Assembly: GCF_023544465.1 (NCBI RefSeq)
Contig: NZ_JALPVL010000011.1
Coordinates: forward strand, 1-64,000
Length of the DNA stretch: 64,000 nt
Source: Paractinoplanes maris
GTDB lineage: Bacteria > Actinomycetota > Actinomycetes > Mycobacteriales > Micromonosporaceae
Direction: 5' to 3'
This document shows, in pieces, positions 10,702 through 18,195 of this stretch. The translations under genes were made by a program, and so were the position numbers. How positions within the stretch are numbered: the first letter of the stretch is position 1; each line of letters starts with the position of its first letter. Under the pieces are notes generated by a model, which was given only the letters and a program-made list of their open reading frames with translations, was not told the origin of the DNA and did no database searches.

Positions 10702-10720
10702 AAAGGTATGCCTAACCTAA
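10702..10720 (-). promoter_or_regulatory. DtxR/IdeR/DmdR-type iron box
   Basis: Read on the minus strand the site is TTAGGTTAGGCATACCTTT. It matches the actinobacterial iron-box consensus TTAGGTTAGGCTAACCTAA at 15 of 19 positions. It lies 28-46 nt before the siderophore-interacting protein start, where a bound repressor would block transcription. Confidence 0.85.
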
Positions 10721-10749
10721 CCGGTTCTCCCTGGCGGGCACCACTCGGG

Positions 10750-12666
10750 TCACTTCTCGGCCGGGGCGTCCTCGGCCTCCGCCTCGGCCTGCACTTTGGT
10801 CTGCACCTTGGCCTGCACCTCGGCCTGCACCTTGGCCTCGGCTTCGGCCTTCGCGGCCGAGGTGTAGACGCGCGGCTTCGGGATCGCCGCCTTGGCGCTG
10901 ACCGGCTTGGACCTCGGCCGTGGTTCCGGCTGGTCCTTGGCCGGCGGCTTCGGCGCCGCTTCTGCCCGCGATGGCAGCTGCAGCGGCTGGAGCTGGTCGC
11001 CCGGCCCGTCCAGTACGGCGAACCGGTCGGCCACCGACGGCCGGGCGGGCGCTGCGGGCTGGGGCGGCGCTGCAGAGGGGGCTTGCGCGGCCGACGGGTC
11101 TGAGGCCGGCGAGGGAGCCGGCGCCGCCGATGAGGCCGGCGCTGCCGTGGAAGCGGGTGCTGCTGACGGGGCCGGCGGGGCGGGCGACGGTGGTGTGGTG
11201 GGCGCGGGCGGCGGGCCGGCCGACGGCCGGGCAGGGGCTGCCGAAGGAGCGGGCGACGGCGGCGGGGCAGGCGCGGGCGGCGGGGCGGCTGCCGGGCGGG
11301 CGGGTGTTGCCGATGGGGTGGGCGCAGGCGGCGGGGCGACGGTGGGCGGGGCGGGCGCGCGGGCGGCCCGGGAACGGGGGAGCGTGCCACCCTCGCGGTC
11401 GGGCACGTCGATCAGCACCGCCGACACGCGGCCGGGCGCGACCTGCTCCAGATCGGCGGCGACCCGGGCGGCGACGCCCCGGCTGGTGCGGCGGTAGTCG
11501 GTGACCAGCAGGACGTGGTCGGCCTGGGTGGCCAGAGCGAGCCCGTCGGCCACGCCGAGCAGGGGCGGCGAGTCGAGCACCACCACGTCGCACTGCTCCG
11601 CGAGCTCGTGCAGCAGCCCGGCCAGGCCGCCCGCGGCCAGCAGGTCGGCGGCGTTGTCGTGGCCGGCCCCCACCGCCAGCACCCGCAGGTTGACGATCGC
11701 GCCGGCCGCCAGCGTCTCGGCCAGCGTGTGCCGGCCGGTCAGCACATTGGTCAGCCCGCGGTCGCGGGACAGATCGAACATCAGATGCAGCGCCGGGTGG
11801 CGGACGTCGGTGTCGACCAGCACCACCCGGCGACCGGCCTGGGCCAGGGCGACGGCCAGGTTGGCCGCCGTGGTGCTGCGCCCCTCGCCGTCGCGGCCAC
11901 CGGCCACCAGAACTGTCGCCGGATGGTGGAGTAGCGGGTCGAGGCGGGCCCGCAGGTAGCGGTAGGCCTCGGCGTCGGCTGAATCGGGGGAGCGCAGCAG
12001 CACCGGCAGTGGCGCCCCCGGCCCCCGTGAGCGGCGGGCCCGCGGGATCGTGGCCAGCACCGGCAGCCCGGTCTGCTCCTCGTAGTGGGCGCGCCCGCGC
12101 AGCCGATCCCGGCGACGGGCGTGCCACAGTGCCGAGAGCACGCCCAGCAGCAGTCCCGCGACCGCGCCGGCGGTGAGGTAGAGCCAGAGTGGCCGCCTTT
12201 GCTCCTCGGCCGGGCCGGCCGGCGTCACCAGGGAGGCGGCGATGCCGTACTGGGCGGTGGTGGAGTTGCGGTAGCGCACGTATTCGGTGGCGACGGCCTG
12301 CGCGCGCTGCCGGGCTGTGGCGGCCTCGCGGCCGGTCCAGCCGATGGTGATCGCCGTGCCGCCGCCCTCGACCGGCGCCACGGTCAGGCCGTCGGCGAGG
12401 TCGTCGGCCGTCATGCGCAGCTCGTCGGCGGCCGCCTGGAGCACGGTGGCCGACCGGGCGATCGTCGCCTCGGTGGCGGCGTCGGCGGGCCCCGGCGTGA
12501 AGCCGGCCCGCAGCCGCGCCCCGGCCACGGCGGTCGCCGTGGAGCGGTGGTCGACGGTCTCGACGCGGCTCAGCGCATAGGCCCCGGCGGTGATCAGAAC
12601 GGTCACCAGGATGATCCACCAGCCGTACCCCCGCAGAAGCCGCACGGGTCTGCCGTTCGTCGTCAT
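10750..12666 (-). CDS. Wzz/Wzc-like polysaccharide co-polymerase with BY-kinase-type ATPase domain
   Basis: Membrane protein of 638 aa. A Wzz-type chain-length domain lies between two membrane helices (about 15-32 and 160-181), followed by a cytoplasmic MinD-like kinase domain. Walker A is GGRDGEGRST (256-265) with Arg263 where a lysine is expected; Walker A' is VVLVDTDVRHP (281-291) and Walker B VVVLDSPP (361-368). From about 430 to 560 the chain is Pro/Ala-rich. The end is a charged AEAEAKVQAEVQAKVQ-type repeat. The tail has one tyrosine only, not the Tyr cluster of autophosphorylating BY-kinases. GGGAGG precedes the ATG by about 12 nt. No other polysaccharide genes are in the window. Confidence 0.82.
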   Translation of the reverse strand: MTTNGRPVRLLRGYGWWIILVTVLITAGAYALSRVETVDHRSTATAVAGARLRAGFTPGPADAATEATIARSATVLQAAADELRMTADDLADGLTVAPVEGGGTAITIGWTGREAATARQRAQAVATEYVRYRNSTTAQYGIAASLVTPAGPAEEQRRPLWLYLTAGAVAGLLLGVLSALWHARRRDRLRGRAHYEEQTGLPVLATIPRARRSRGPGAPLPVLLRSPDSADAEAYRYLRARLDPLLHHPATVLVAGGRDGEGRSTTAANLAVALAQAGRRVVLVDTDVRHPALHLMFDLSRDRGLTNVLTGRHTLAETLAAGAIVNLRVLAVGAGHDNAADLLAAGGLAGLLHELAEQCDVVVLDSPPLLGVADGLALATQADHVLLVTDYRRTSRGVAARVAADLEQVAPGRVSAVLIDVPDREGGTLPRSRAARAPAPPTVAPPPAPTPSATPARPAAAPPPAPAPPPSPAPSAAPARPSAGPPPAPTTPPSPAPPAPSAAPASTAAPASSAAPAPSPASDPSAAQAPSAAPPQPAAPARPSVADRFAVLDGPGDQLQPLQLPSRAEAAPKPPAKDQPEPRPRSKPVSAKAAIPKPRVYTSAAKAEAEAKVQAEVQAKVQTKVQAEAEAEDAPAEK

Positions 12667-12812
12667 GCCGGGTCCGTCCTCCCGTGATGCCGCTGCTCGC
12701 AGCCTACGACCCGATCAACGGCGCCCGCCAGCACCGCCCCTGTCGGCTACCCGCCGGGTGGGTGGCGGAGGTGGACAACGAATTCATCGAAATCTATGGT
12801 TGACGCTGGCGC

Positions 12813-12830
12813 CGTCGAAGCGCTTCGACG
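12813..12830 (+). promoter_or_regulatory. LacI-family operator O3 (autoregulation)
   Basis: Perfect 18-bp palindrome CGTCGAAGCGCTTCGACG, 68 nt before the LacI-family gene. A TTGACG -35-like element is at 12800-12805, so the operator sits inside or just after the promoter. The same palindrome occurs twice at 22123-22186. The GCGC centre is typical of LacI-family sites. Confidence 0.85.
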
Positions 12831-12897
12831 ATGAGCGGGGGCGTCAGTAGGCTCTCGCTGAGGACAGCGGATGATGAACACGACGTGAGGAGGGTGG

Positions 12898-13914
12898 ATG
12901 GCGACGATCAACGATGTGGCGCGGGCGGCCGGCGTGTCCCCGAGCACGGTTTCCTACGTTCTCAGCGGCCGCCGCCCGATCTCGGCGGGGACCCGCGAGC
13001 GGGTGCAGGCGGCGATCGCCGAGCTCGGCTTCCATCCGCACGCGGGGGCGCGGGCGCTGGCCAGCAGCAAGACGAACGTGCTGGCCCTGGTCGTGCCGCT
13101 TCGTACCGACGTCAACGTGCCGGTCATCATGCAGTTCGCGACGGCCGTGGTGACCGCCTCGCGCGTCCACAACCACGACGTCCTGCTGCTGACCAAGGAC
13201 GAGGGCACCGCCGGCTTGGAGCGGGTCGCCCACAGCACCATGGTCGACGCGCTCATCGTCATGGACGTCGAGCGCGACGACGTGCGCCTGACCGCCCTGC
13301 GGACCCTCAAGCAGCCGTCGGTGCTGATCGGGCTGCCCGAGGATCCGGCCGGCATCGCCTGTGTCGACCTCGACTTCGAGGCGGCGGCGGCCGAGGCCCT
13401 GCGGCACCTGGCCTGGCACGGGCACCGCCGGGTGGCGCTCGTCGGTCCGTCCCCGGCCGTCTACAAGCGGGGTACGTCGTACGCGGAAAGGTTTTTGACC
13501 GGTTTCACCATCGCCTCGGCCACGCTGGGCCTCGAGACGATGACCCACCCCTGCGAGCCCGACCGGGAGGGCGTCCGCGCCTGCCTGGCCGACATCGACG
13601 CGCAGTTGCCGGGCGTGACGGCGCTGGTCGTGCACAACGAGGAAGCCCTGCGCATGGTGCTGGAGGAGCTGCAGACCGCCGGGCGGCGGGTCCCCGCGGA
13701 CATCTCCGTGGTGGCGATCTGCCCGCGGGACGTCGCCCTCAACATGCCGCTCCCGCTGACGTCGGTCGACATCCCGGCCCACGACGTGGGTGGGCTGGCC
13801 GTCGAGACGGCGATGCGGCTGCTGGACGGCCGGTCGATCGAGCTCGTCCGGCTGCTGCCACCCACCCTGGTCGAACGGAAGAGCTCGGCCCCGCCGGCTA
13901 CGGCTGCTGATTGA
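12898..13914 (+). CDS. LacI-family transcriptional regulator of the sugar operon at 22212
   Basis: Repressor of 338 aa. The N-terminal helix-turn-helix MATINDVARAAGVSPSTVSY and hinge helix (ARALASSKTNVLALVV) are canonical, followed by a periplasmic-binding-like sugar domain. GGAGGG lies right before the ATG. Its own promoter carries the palindrome found upstream of the ABC/alpha-xylosidase operon, which makes it the likely regulator of that operon although the two are 8.3 kb apart. The effector is probably an alpha-xyloside or related oligosaccharide (inference). Its 3' end overlaps the convergent VOC gene by 17 bp. Confidence 0.92.
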   Translation: MATINDVARAAGVSPSTVSYVLSGRRPISAGTRERVQAAIAELGFHPHAGARALASSKTNVLALVVPLRTDVNVPVIMQFATAVVTASRVHNHDVLLLTKDEGTAGLERVAHSTMVDALIVMDVERDDVRLTALRTLKQPSVLIGLPEDPAGIACVDLDFEAAAAEALRHLAWHGHRRVALVGPSPAVYKRGTSYAERFLTGFTIASATLGLETMTHPCEPDREGVRACLADIDAQLPGVTALVVHNEEALRMVLEELQTAGRRVPADISVVAICPRDVALNMPLPLTSVDIPAHDVGGLAVETAMRLLDGRSIELVRLLPPTLVERKSSAPPATAAD

Positions 13915-14308
13915 TCCGGACCATGTTGCCGGCCGGGTCGCGGAACGCGCAGTCGCGCAACCCGTACGGCTGGTCGATCGGCTCCTGCACGACGTCGCCG
14001 CCGCTCTTCTGCACCTGCTCGAACGCCTCGTCGACGTTCGGGGCGCTCAGCACGATGCTCGCGTAGCTGCCCTTGGCCATCAGCTCGGTGATCGTGCGCT
14101 TCTCGTCGTCGGTCAGTCCGGGGTCGACCGTCGGCGGGTGCAGGACGATCGAGGTCTGGGGCTGCCCGGGCGGCCCCACGGTGATCCAGCGCATGTCGCC
14201 GTAGCCGACGTCGTTGCGCACTTCGAAGCCCATCGTGTCGCGCCAGAAGGCCAGCGAGGCCTCGGGGTCGTCGGCCGGAAGGAACGTGTTGTGAATGGTG
14301 AGGTTCAT
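13898..14308 (-). CDS. VOC (glyoxalase/bleomycin resistance) family protein
   Basis: Protein of 136 aa with one VOC module: IHNTFLPADDPEASLAFWRD at the N-terminus and FRDPAGNMVRI at the C-terminus, the usual metal-binding and strand signatures. Members bind or transform small molecules; the substrate cannot be told. ATG at 14308 is preferred because TAGCGT (14316-14321, minus strand) lies 7 nt upstream, giving a leaderless start; GTG at 14317 would lie inside that hexamer. It directly follows the AraC gene, a common pairing. Confidence 0.85.
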   Translation of the reverse strand: MNLTIHNTFLPADDPEASLAFWRDTMGFEVRNDVGYGDMRWITVGPPGQPQTSIVLHPPTVDPGLTDDEKRTITELMAKGSYASIVLSAPNVDEAFEQVQKSGGDVVQEPIDQPYGLRDCAFRDPAGNMVRINQQP

Positions 14309-14318
14309 GCCGACCACG

Positions 14319-14795
14319 CTATTGGCCGGGTGCGGGCGTCGCTTCTCGATTCCTGATCGGTCTCGTGGCCTGCTTGACGACGCAGCCGGGCAGGCCCGCG
14401 ACCTGCGCCTGCTCGGCCGTCATCCGGCGGTAGGCGCTGGGCGACATGCCCACCAGCTCGGAGAACCGCGTGCTGAAGGTGCCCAGCGACGAACACCCGA
14501 CCGCGAAGCAGACGTCGGTCACCGACAGGTCGCCGCGGCGCAGCAGGGCCATGGCGCGCTCGATGCGGCGGGTCATCAGATAGCTGTACGGCGACTCGCC
14601 GAAGGCCGCCCGGAACTCGCGGCTCAGGTGACCGGCCGACACGTTGACACCGCGGGCGAGTGCCTCGACGTCGAGCGGCTGCGCGTAGTCACGGTCGATC
14701 CGGTCGCGGACCCGGCGAAGCAGTCTGAGGTCCTTGAGATGTTGCTGGTGTTTGGCCTCTCGGGCTGACGGAGGGGAATCCGCACCTCTCGCCAT
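14319..14795 (-). CDS. AraC-family transcriptional regulator (DNA-binding domain only)
   Basis: Short regulator of 158 aa made almost entirely of two helix-turn-helix units (VEALARGVNVSAGHLSREFR and VTDVCFAVGCSSLGTFSTRF, then GMSPSAYRR). There is no separate ligand-binding domain. The ATG at 14795 has TATACG 6 nt upstream and is probably leaderless. The gene is divergent from helR with a 63-bp shared promoter region that holds the rifamycin-associated element. It probably controls the VOC gene 10 nt downstream. Confidence 0.88.
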   Translation of the reverse strand: MARGADSPPSAREAKHQQHLKDLRLLRRVRDRIDRDYAQPLDVEALARGVNVSAGHLSREFRAAFGESPYSYLMTRRIERAMALLRRGDLSVTDVCFAVGCSSLGTFSTRFSELVGMSPSAYRRMTAEQAQVAGLPGCVVKQATRPIRNREATPAPGQ

Positions 14796-14816
14796 ACTTA
14801 ACGTATAACAGAGGGC

Positions 14817-14835
14817 GGGTCTTGCCGCAAGACCC
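14817..14835 (+). promoter_or_regulatory. Rifamycin-associated element (RAE)
   Basis: A 19-bp perfect inverted repeat, GGGTCTTGC-C-GCAAGACCC. It closely matches the RAE consensus known upstream of rifamycin-inactivating genes and helR in actinomycetes (GGGGCTTGCGGCAAGGCCC): it differs only in the central base and in one symmetric pair. It ends 23 nt before the HelR start codon and overlaps a possible -35 (TTGCCG at 14822). Confidence 0.85.
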
Positions 14836-14858
14836 CGGTGCTGCCGCAGAATCGCTGC

Positions 14859-17021
14859 GTGACCAGCGCTTTCGACTTGCCTGCAGCCCTCGCCGCCAAA
14901 GCCGATCCAGTGCTCGTGGCCGGCGACGAGAAACACTTCGCGGACATCACCGCGAGCCTCGAGAGGACGATCGCCGAGCTCCAGGACCGGCTCGAGACCG
15001 AGCGCCGGGCGCCCGCGGGCAAGGGCCGCCAAGCCGTGGACCGTGACGACGCGATCCGCCGGACGAGCGCCCGCCTGCGCGCCCTGCGCCGCCACCGCCT
15101 CGACATCTGCCTCGGGCGGATGGTGACCGGGGACTCCACCGTCTACATCGGTCGCTTCGGCCTGACCGACAGCGACGGCCGGCGGCTGCTGGTGGACTGG
15201 CGGTCACCGGCGGCCGAGCCGTTCTTCGGGGCGACCCACGCCAACCCGATGGGCCTGGCCAGCCGCCGCCGCTACCGCTGGACCCGGGGCCGCGTGACCG
15301 ACTACTGGGACGAGGTCTTCACCCCCGACGCGCTCGATGGGCACGCCGCGCTCGACGACCAGTCGGCCTTCATCGCGAGCCTGGGCAGCAACCGGTCGGC
15401 GCGGATGCGCGACGTGCTGGGAACGATTCAGGCCGACCAGGACGCGATCATCCGGGCCGGGTCGGACGGGGCGCTCGTGGTGGACGGCGGGCCGGGCACC
15501 GGCAAGACCGTGGTGGCGTTGCACCGTACGGCTTATCTGATCTACGCCAACCCGCGCCACGTGCTCTTCGTCGGTCCGCACGAGCCCTACCTCGCGTACG
15601 TCTCGGACGTGCTCCCCAGTCTGGGCGAGGAAGAAGTACAGACGTGCACGCTGCGCGACCTCGTGCCCTTCACTGCCACCGCGGCCGAGGATCCGCAGGC
15701 GGCGCGGCTCAAGTCGTCGGCCGAGCTGGTGAAGGCGATCGAGGCGGCCGTCCGGTTCTACGAGGAGCCGCCGGCCCGCGGCCTGGTCGTCGAGGTCGAC
15801 GACGACGAGATCCGGCTGACCGCGCGGGACTGGGCCGAGGCGTTCGCGGCACCCGGGCCGGGAACGCCGCACAACGAGGGCCGCGACGAGGTCTGGGAGG
15901 AGCTGCTGACGATCCTCGAGGTGAAATACCGGGGCGAGGAGCCGCCGGACCTGTTGCGGTCGTCGCTGCGGCGCAACACCGCACTCACCACGGCCGTCAA
16001 CCGCGCGTGGCCCCTGCTCGAGCCGGCCGACATCGTCGCCGATCTGTGGTCGGTGCCGGCCTACCTGCACCGGTGCGCTCCCTGGCTCACCGCGTCGGAG
16101 ATCAAGACCTTGCAGCGTACGGATCCTCGCGCCTGGACCGAGGCCGACCTGCCGTTGCTGGACGCGGCGCGGCACCGGGTGGGTGACCCGGGGGCGCCGC
16201 GGCTCCGGCGCGAGCAGGAGGCCGCGGTGGCCGCCCAGCGCCGGGGCATGGCCCGGGTTCTGGACGACCTGATCGCGTCGCGGGAGTACGACGACGGCGA
16301 AGGCCTGATGTCGATGCTGGTGCAGCAGGACCTGCGCGACGTGCTGGTCGACGACGCCGCCGTGCCCACGGCCGGCCCCGACCGGCTGGCCGGGCCGTTC
16401 GCGCACGTCGTGGTGGACGAGGCGCAGGAGCTGACCGATGCCGAGTGGCAGATGCTGCTGCAACGCTGCCCGTCCCGCAGTTTCACCATCGTCGGCGACC
16501 GCGCCCAGGCCCGGCACGGCTTCACCGAGTCGTGGGCGCAACGCCTGTCGCGGATCGGCCTCGACCGGGTCACCCTGACGTCGTTGACGATCAATTACCG
16601 TACGCCGGCCGAAGTGATGGACGAGGCGGCGCCGGTCATCCGCGCGGTTCTGCCGGACGCCAACGTGCCCGTCTCGGTCCGCTCCGGTGGAGTGCCTGTC
16701 GGTCATGGCTCCACTGCGGAGCTGGCGGCGGTCCTGGACGGGTGGTTGGCTGCGCACCAGGAGGGAATCGCTTGTGTGATCGGCGATCCGTCGTTCGCGC
16801 CGCGGCCCCGGGTCCGGTCGCTGACGCCCACGCTGGCCAAGGGCCTCGAGTTCGACCTGGTCGTGCTGGTCGATCCGCAGGGCTGGGGCGAGGGCATCGA
16901 GGGCGCGGTGGACCGGTATGTCGCGATGACCCGGGCCACCCAGCAGCTCGTGATCCTGACCTCGTCAGGCCGGCGGTTCCCAGAGCAGGATCTGGCGGTG
17001 GTGGCTGAATCCGTTGCGTAG
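14859..17021 (+). CDS. helR: HelR-type RNA polymerase recycling motor ATPase (rifamycin resistance)
   Basis: UvrD/HelD-like superfamily-1 ATPase of 720 aa. The N-terminal part is a coiled coil (SLERTIAELQDRLETERR) typical of the HelD/HelR arm that enters RNA polymerase. Walker A is GGPGTGKT with Lys216 and the Walker B region is DEAQELTD with Asp520. The C-terminal helicase motifs (TLAKGLEFDLVVLVD, VAMTRATQQLV) are present. HelR displaces rifamycins from RNA polymerase. GTG at 14859 is chosen because the protein then starts at TSAFDLPAAL and a CAGAAT hexamer lies 6 nt upstream; a GTG at 14838 is possible. The RAE upstream makes rifamycin induction likely. Its 3' end overlaps the convergent GNAT gene by 57 bp. 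Confidence 0.88.
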   Translation: MTSAFDLPAALAAKADPVLVAGDEKHFADITASLERTIAELQDRLETERRAPAGKGRQAVDRDDAIRRTSARLRALRRHRLDICLGRMVTGDSTVYIGRFGLTDSDGRRLLVDWRSPAAEPFFGATHANPMGLASRRRYRWTRGRVTDYWDEVFTPDALDGHAALDDQSAFIASLGSNRSARMRDVLGTIQADQDAIIRAGSDGALVVDGGPGTGKTVVALHRTAYLIYANPRHVLFVGPHEPYLAYVSDVLPSLGEEEVQTCTLRDLVPFTATAAEDPQAARLKSSAELVKAIEAAVRFYEEPPARGLVVEVDDDEIRLTARDWAEAFAAPGPGTPHNEGRDEVWEELLTILEVKYRGEEPPDLLRSSLRRNTALTTAVNRAWPLLEPADIVADLWSVPAYLHRCAPWLTASEIKTLQRTDPRAWTEADLPLLDAARHRVGDPGAPRLRREQEAAVAAQRRGMARVLDDLIASREYDDGEGLMSMLVQQDLRDVLVDDAAVPTAGPDRLAGPFAHVVVDEAQELTDAEWQMLLQRCPSRSFTIVGDRAQARHGFTESWAQRLSRIGLDRVTLTSLTINYRTPAEVMDEAAPVIRAVLPDANVPVSVRSGGVPVGHGSTAELAAVLDGWLAAHQEGIACVIGDPSFAPRPRVRSLTPTLAKGLEFDLVVLVDPQGWGEGIEGAVDRYVAMTRATQQLVILTSSGRRFPEQDLAVVAESVA

Positions 17022-17384
17022 ATAGAAATCCACGGCGCGGCGGCCGGAGTGGACAGTCACGTGCAACAGCTCGCGGGCGCCGGCCTCGGCCAGGATCGCG
17101 GCCATGAGGGCGGCGCCGAGACCGTGGCCGCGGTGCTCCTCACGAACCAGGACCGACTGGACGTCGCCGTATCGCCGCCGCATCGAGTCCTCGCCGGGCA
17201 CCCGTTCCGCGACAAGCAGCCAGGCGGCGCCGACCACCTGCCCGTCGACCTCGGCGACGAACGGCAGGTGCGTGCCGGCGTGAGCCGCCATCCAGCTCGC
17301 GAACGTCGCGCGCTGATCCTCGCCGATGCCGCGCAGCTCCGCCAGCGTCGCCACATCCGCCGAGCCACCCCTTCGCACGATCAT
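16965..17384 (-). CDS. GNAT-family N-acetyltransferase
   Basis: Protein of 139 aa with the GNAT core: VAEVDGQVVGAAWLLV, the acetyl-CoA loop REEHRGHGLGAALM and the C-terminal AVDFYLRNGF. The acceptor substrate is unknown. ATG at 17384 is preferred over GTG at 17402 because TACACT lies 7 nt upstream (leaderless). The last 57 bp are also the end of helR on the other strand, a large convergent overlap. Whether the acetyltransferase adds to antibiotic resistance beside helR is open. Confidence 0.85.
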   Translation of the reverse strand: MIVRRGGSADVATLAELRGIGEDQRATFASWMAAHAGTHLPFVAEVDGQVVGAAWLLVAERVPGEDSMRRRYGDVQSVLVREEHRGHGLGAALMAAILAEAGARELLHVTVHSGRRAVDFYLRNGFSHHRQILLWEPPA

Positions 17385-17489
17385 GCACCGGAGTGTAGGC
17401 AATGATGCGTGACCGGACCCATGCTGACCTGGGCGTGGGTCGGTTGTATCGGCATTGTCATGATCGGCTGCGGCCGGGTCCCGGCTACC

Positions 17490-17495
17490 TATAGT
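17490..17495 (+). promoter_or_regulatory. Leaderless -10 box (TATAGT) of the OmpR-type pair
   Basis: TATAGT is followed by 7 nt and then the GTG start at 17503. Transcription would begin at or next to the start codon. Confidence 0.65.
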
Positions 17496-17502
17496 CGCTG
17501 CT

Positions 17503-18195
17503 GTGAATGCTCATGTGCTGGTCGCTGAGGATGACGCCCGGCAGGCCGAGGTGGTCCGGCGGTATCTGGAGGCGAGCGGGTATCGCGCCTCGGTCGTGCA
17601 CGGCGGCCGGGATGCGATCGAGCAGGCTCGGCTGACCCGGCCGGACCTGCTCATCCTGGACGTGATGATGCCGCAGCTGAACGGCGTCGAGGTCTGCCGG
17701 GTGCTGCGCCGGGAGAGCAACGTGCCGGTGCTGATGCTGACCGCCCGGCGCGACGAGGACGACCTGCTCCGCGGACTGGACGTGGGTGCGGACGACTACC
17801 TGATCAAGCCGTACAACCCGCGGGAGTTGATGGCCCGGGTCCGCACGATGCTGCGCCGCACCCAGTGGGCGCCGGCCGAGCCGGATTCCGCGCTGCGGGT
17901 CGGCGAGATCGTGGTCGACGTCCGGGACCGGCACGTGACCAGCGGTGGGCGCCGGGCGGACTGTACGCCCGGTGAGTTCGAGATCCTGGCCGCGATGGCG
18001 GCCGCGCCGGACCGGGTGTTCACGCGCGCGCAGCTGCTGGAGCGGACCCGTGGCTTCGAGGCCGCGGCCACCGACCGTACGGTCGACATGCATGTCGTGC
18101 GGCTGCGCCGCAAGATCGAGCCGAATCCGCGCCGCCCGGCCTACCTGCTGACCGTCTACGGCGTCGGCTACAAGCTCACGGACGGCTCGCGGTGA
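17503..18195 (+). CDS. OmpR/PhoB-family response regulator
   Basis: Regulator of 230 aa. The receiver domain has AEDD at 8-11, Asp53 in LLILDVMMPQLNG and Lys near 103 (DDYLIKPYNPREL); the winged helix (TPGEFEILAAMAAAPDRVFT, VDMHVVRLRRKIEPNP) is complete. It binds DNA when phosphorylated by the kinase encoded next, whose start overlaps this stop by 4 nt. The gene starts with GTG behind a leaderless promoter. The regulated genes are unknown; the acyltransferase downstream is one candidate. Confidence 0.93.
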   Translation: MNAHVLVAEDDARQAEVVRRYLEASGYRASVVHGGRDAIEQARLTRPDLLILDVMMPQLNGVEVCRVLRRESNVPVLMLTARRDEDDLLRGLDVGADDYLIKPYNPRELMARVRTMLRRTQWAPAEPDSALRVGEIVVDVRDRHVTSGGRRADCTPGEFEILAAMAAAPDRVFTRAQLLERTRGFEAAATDRTVDMHVVRLRRKIEPNPRRPAYLLTVYGVGYKLTDGSR

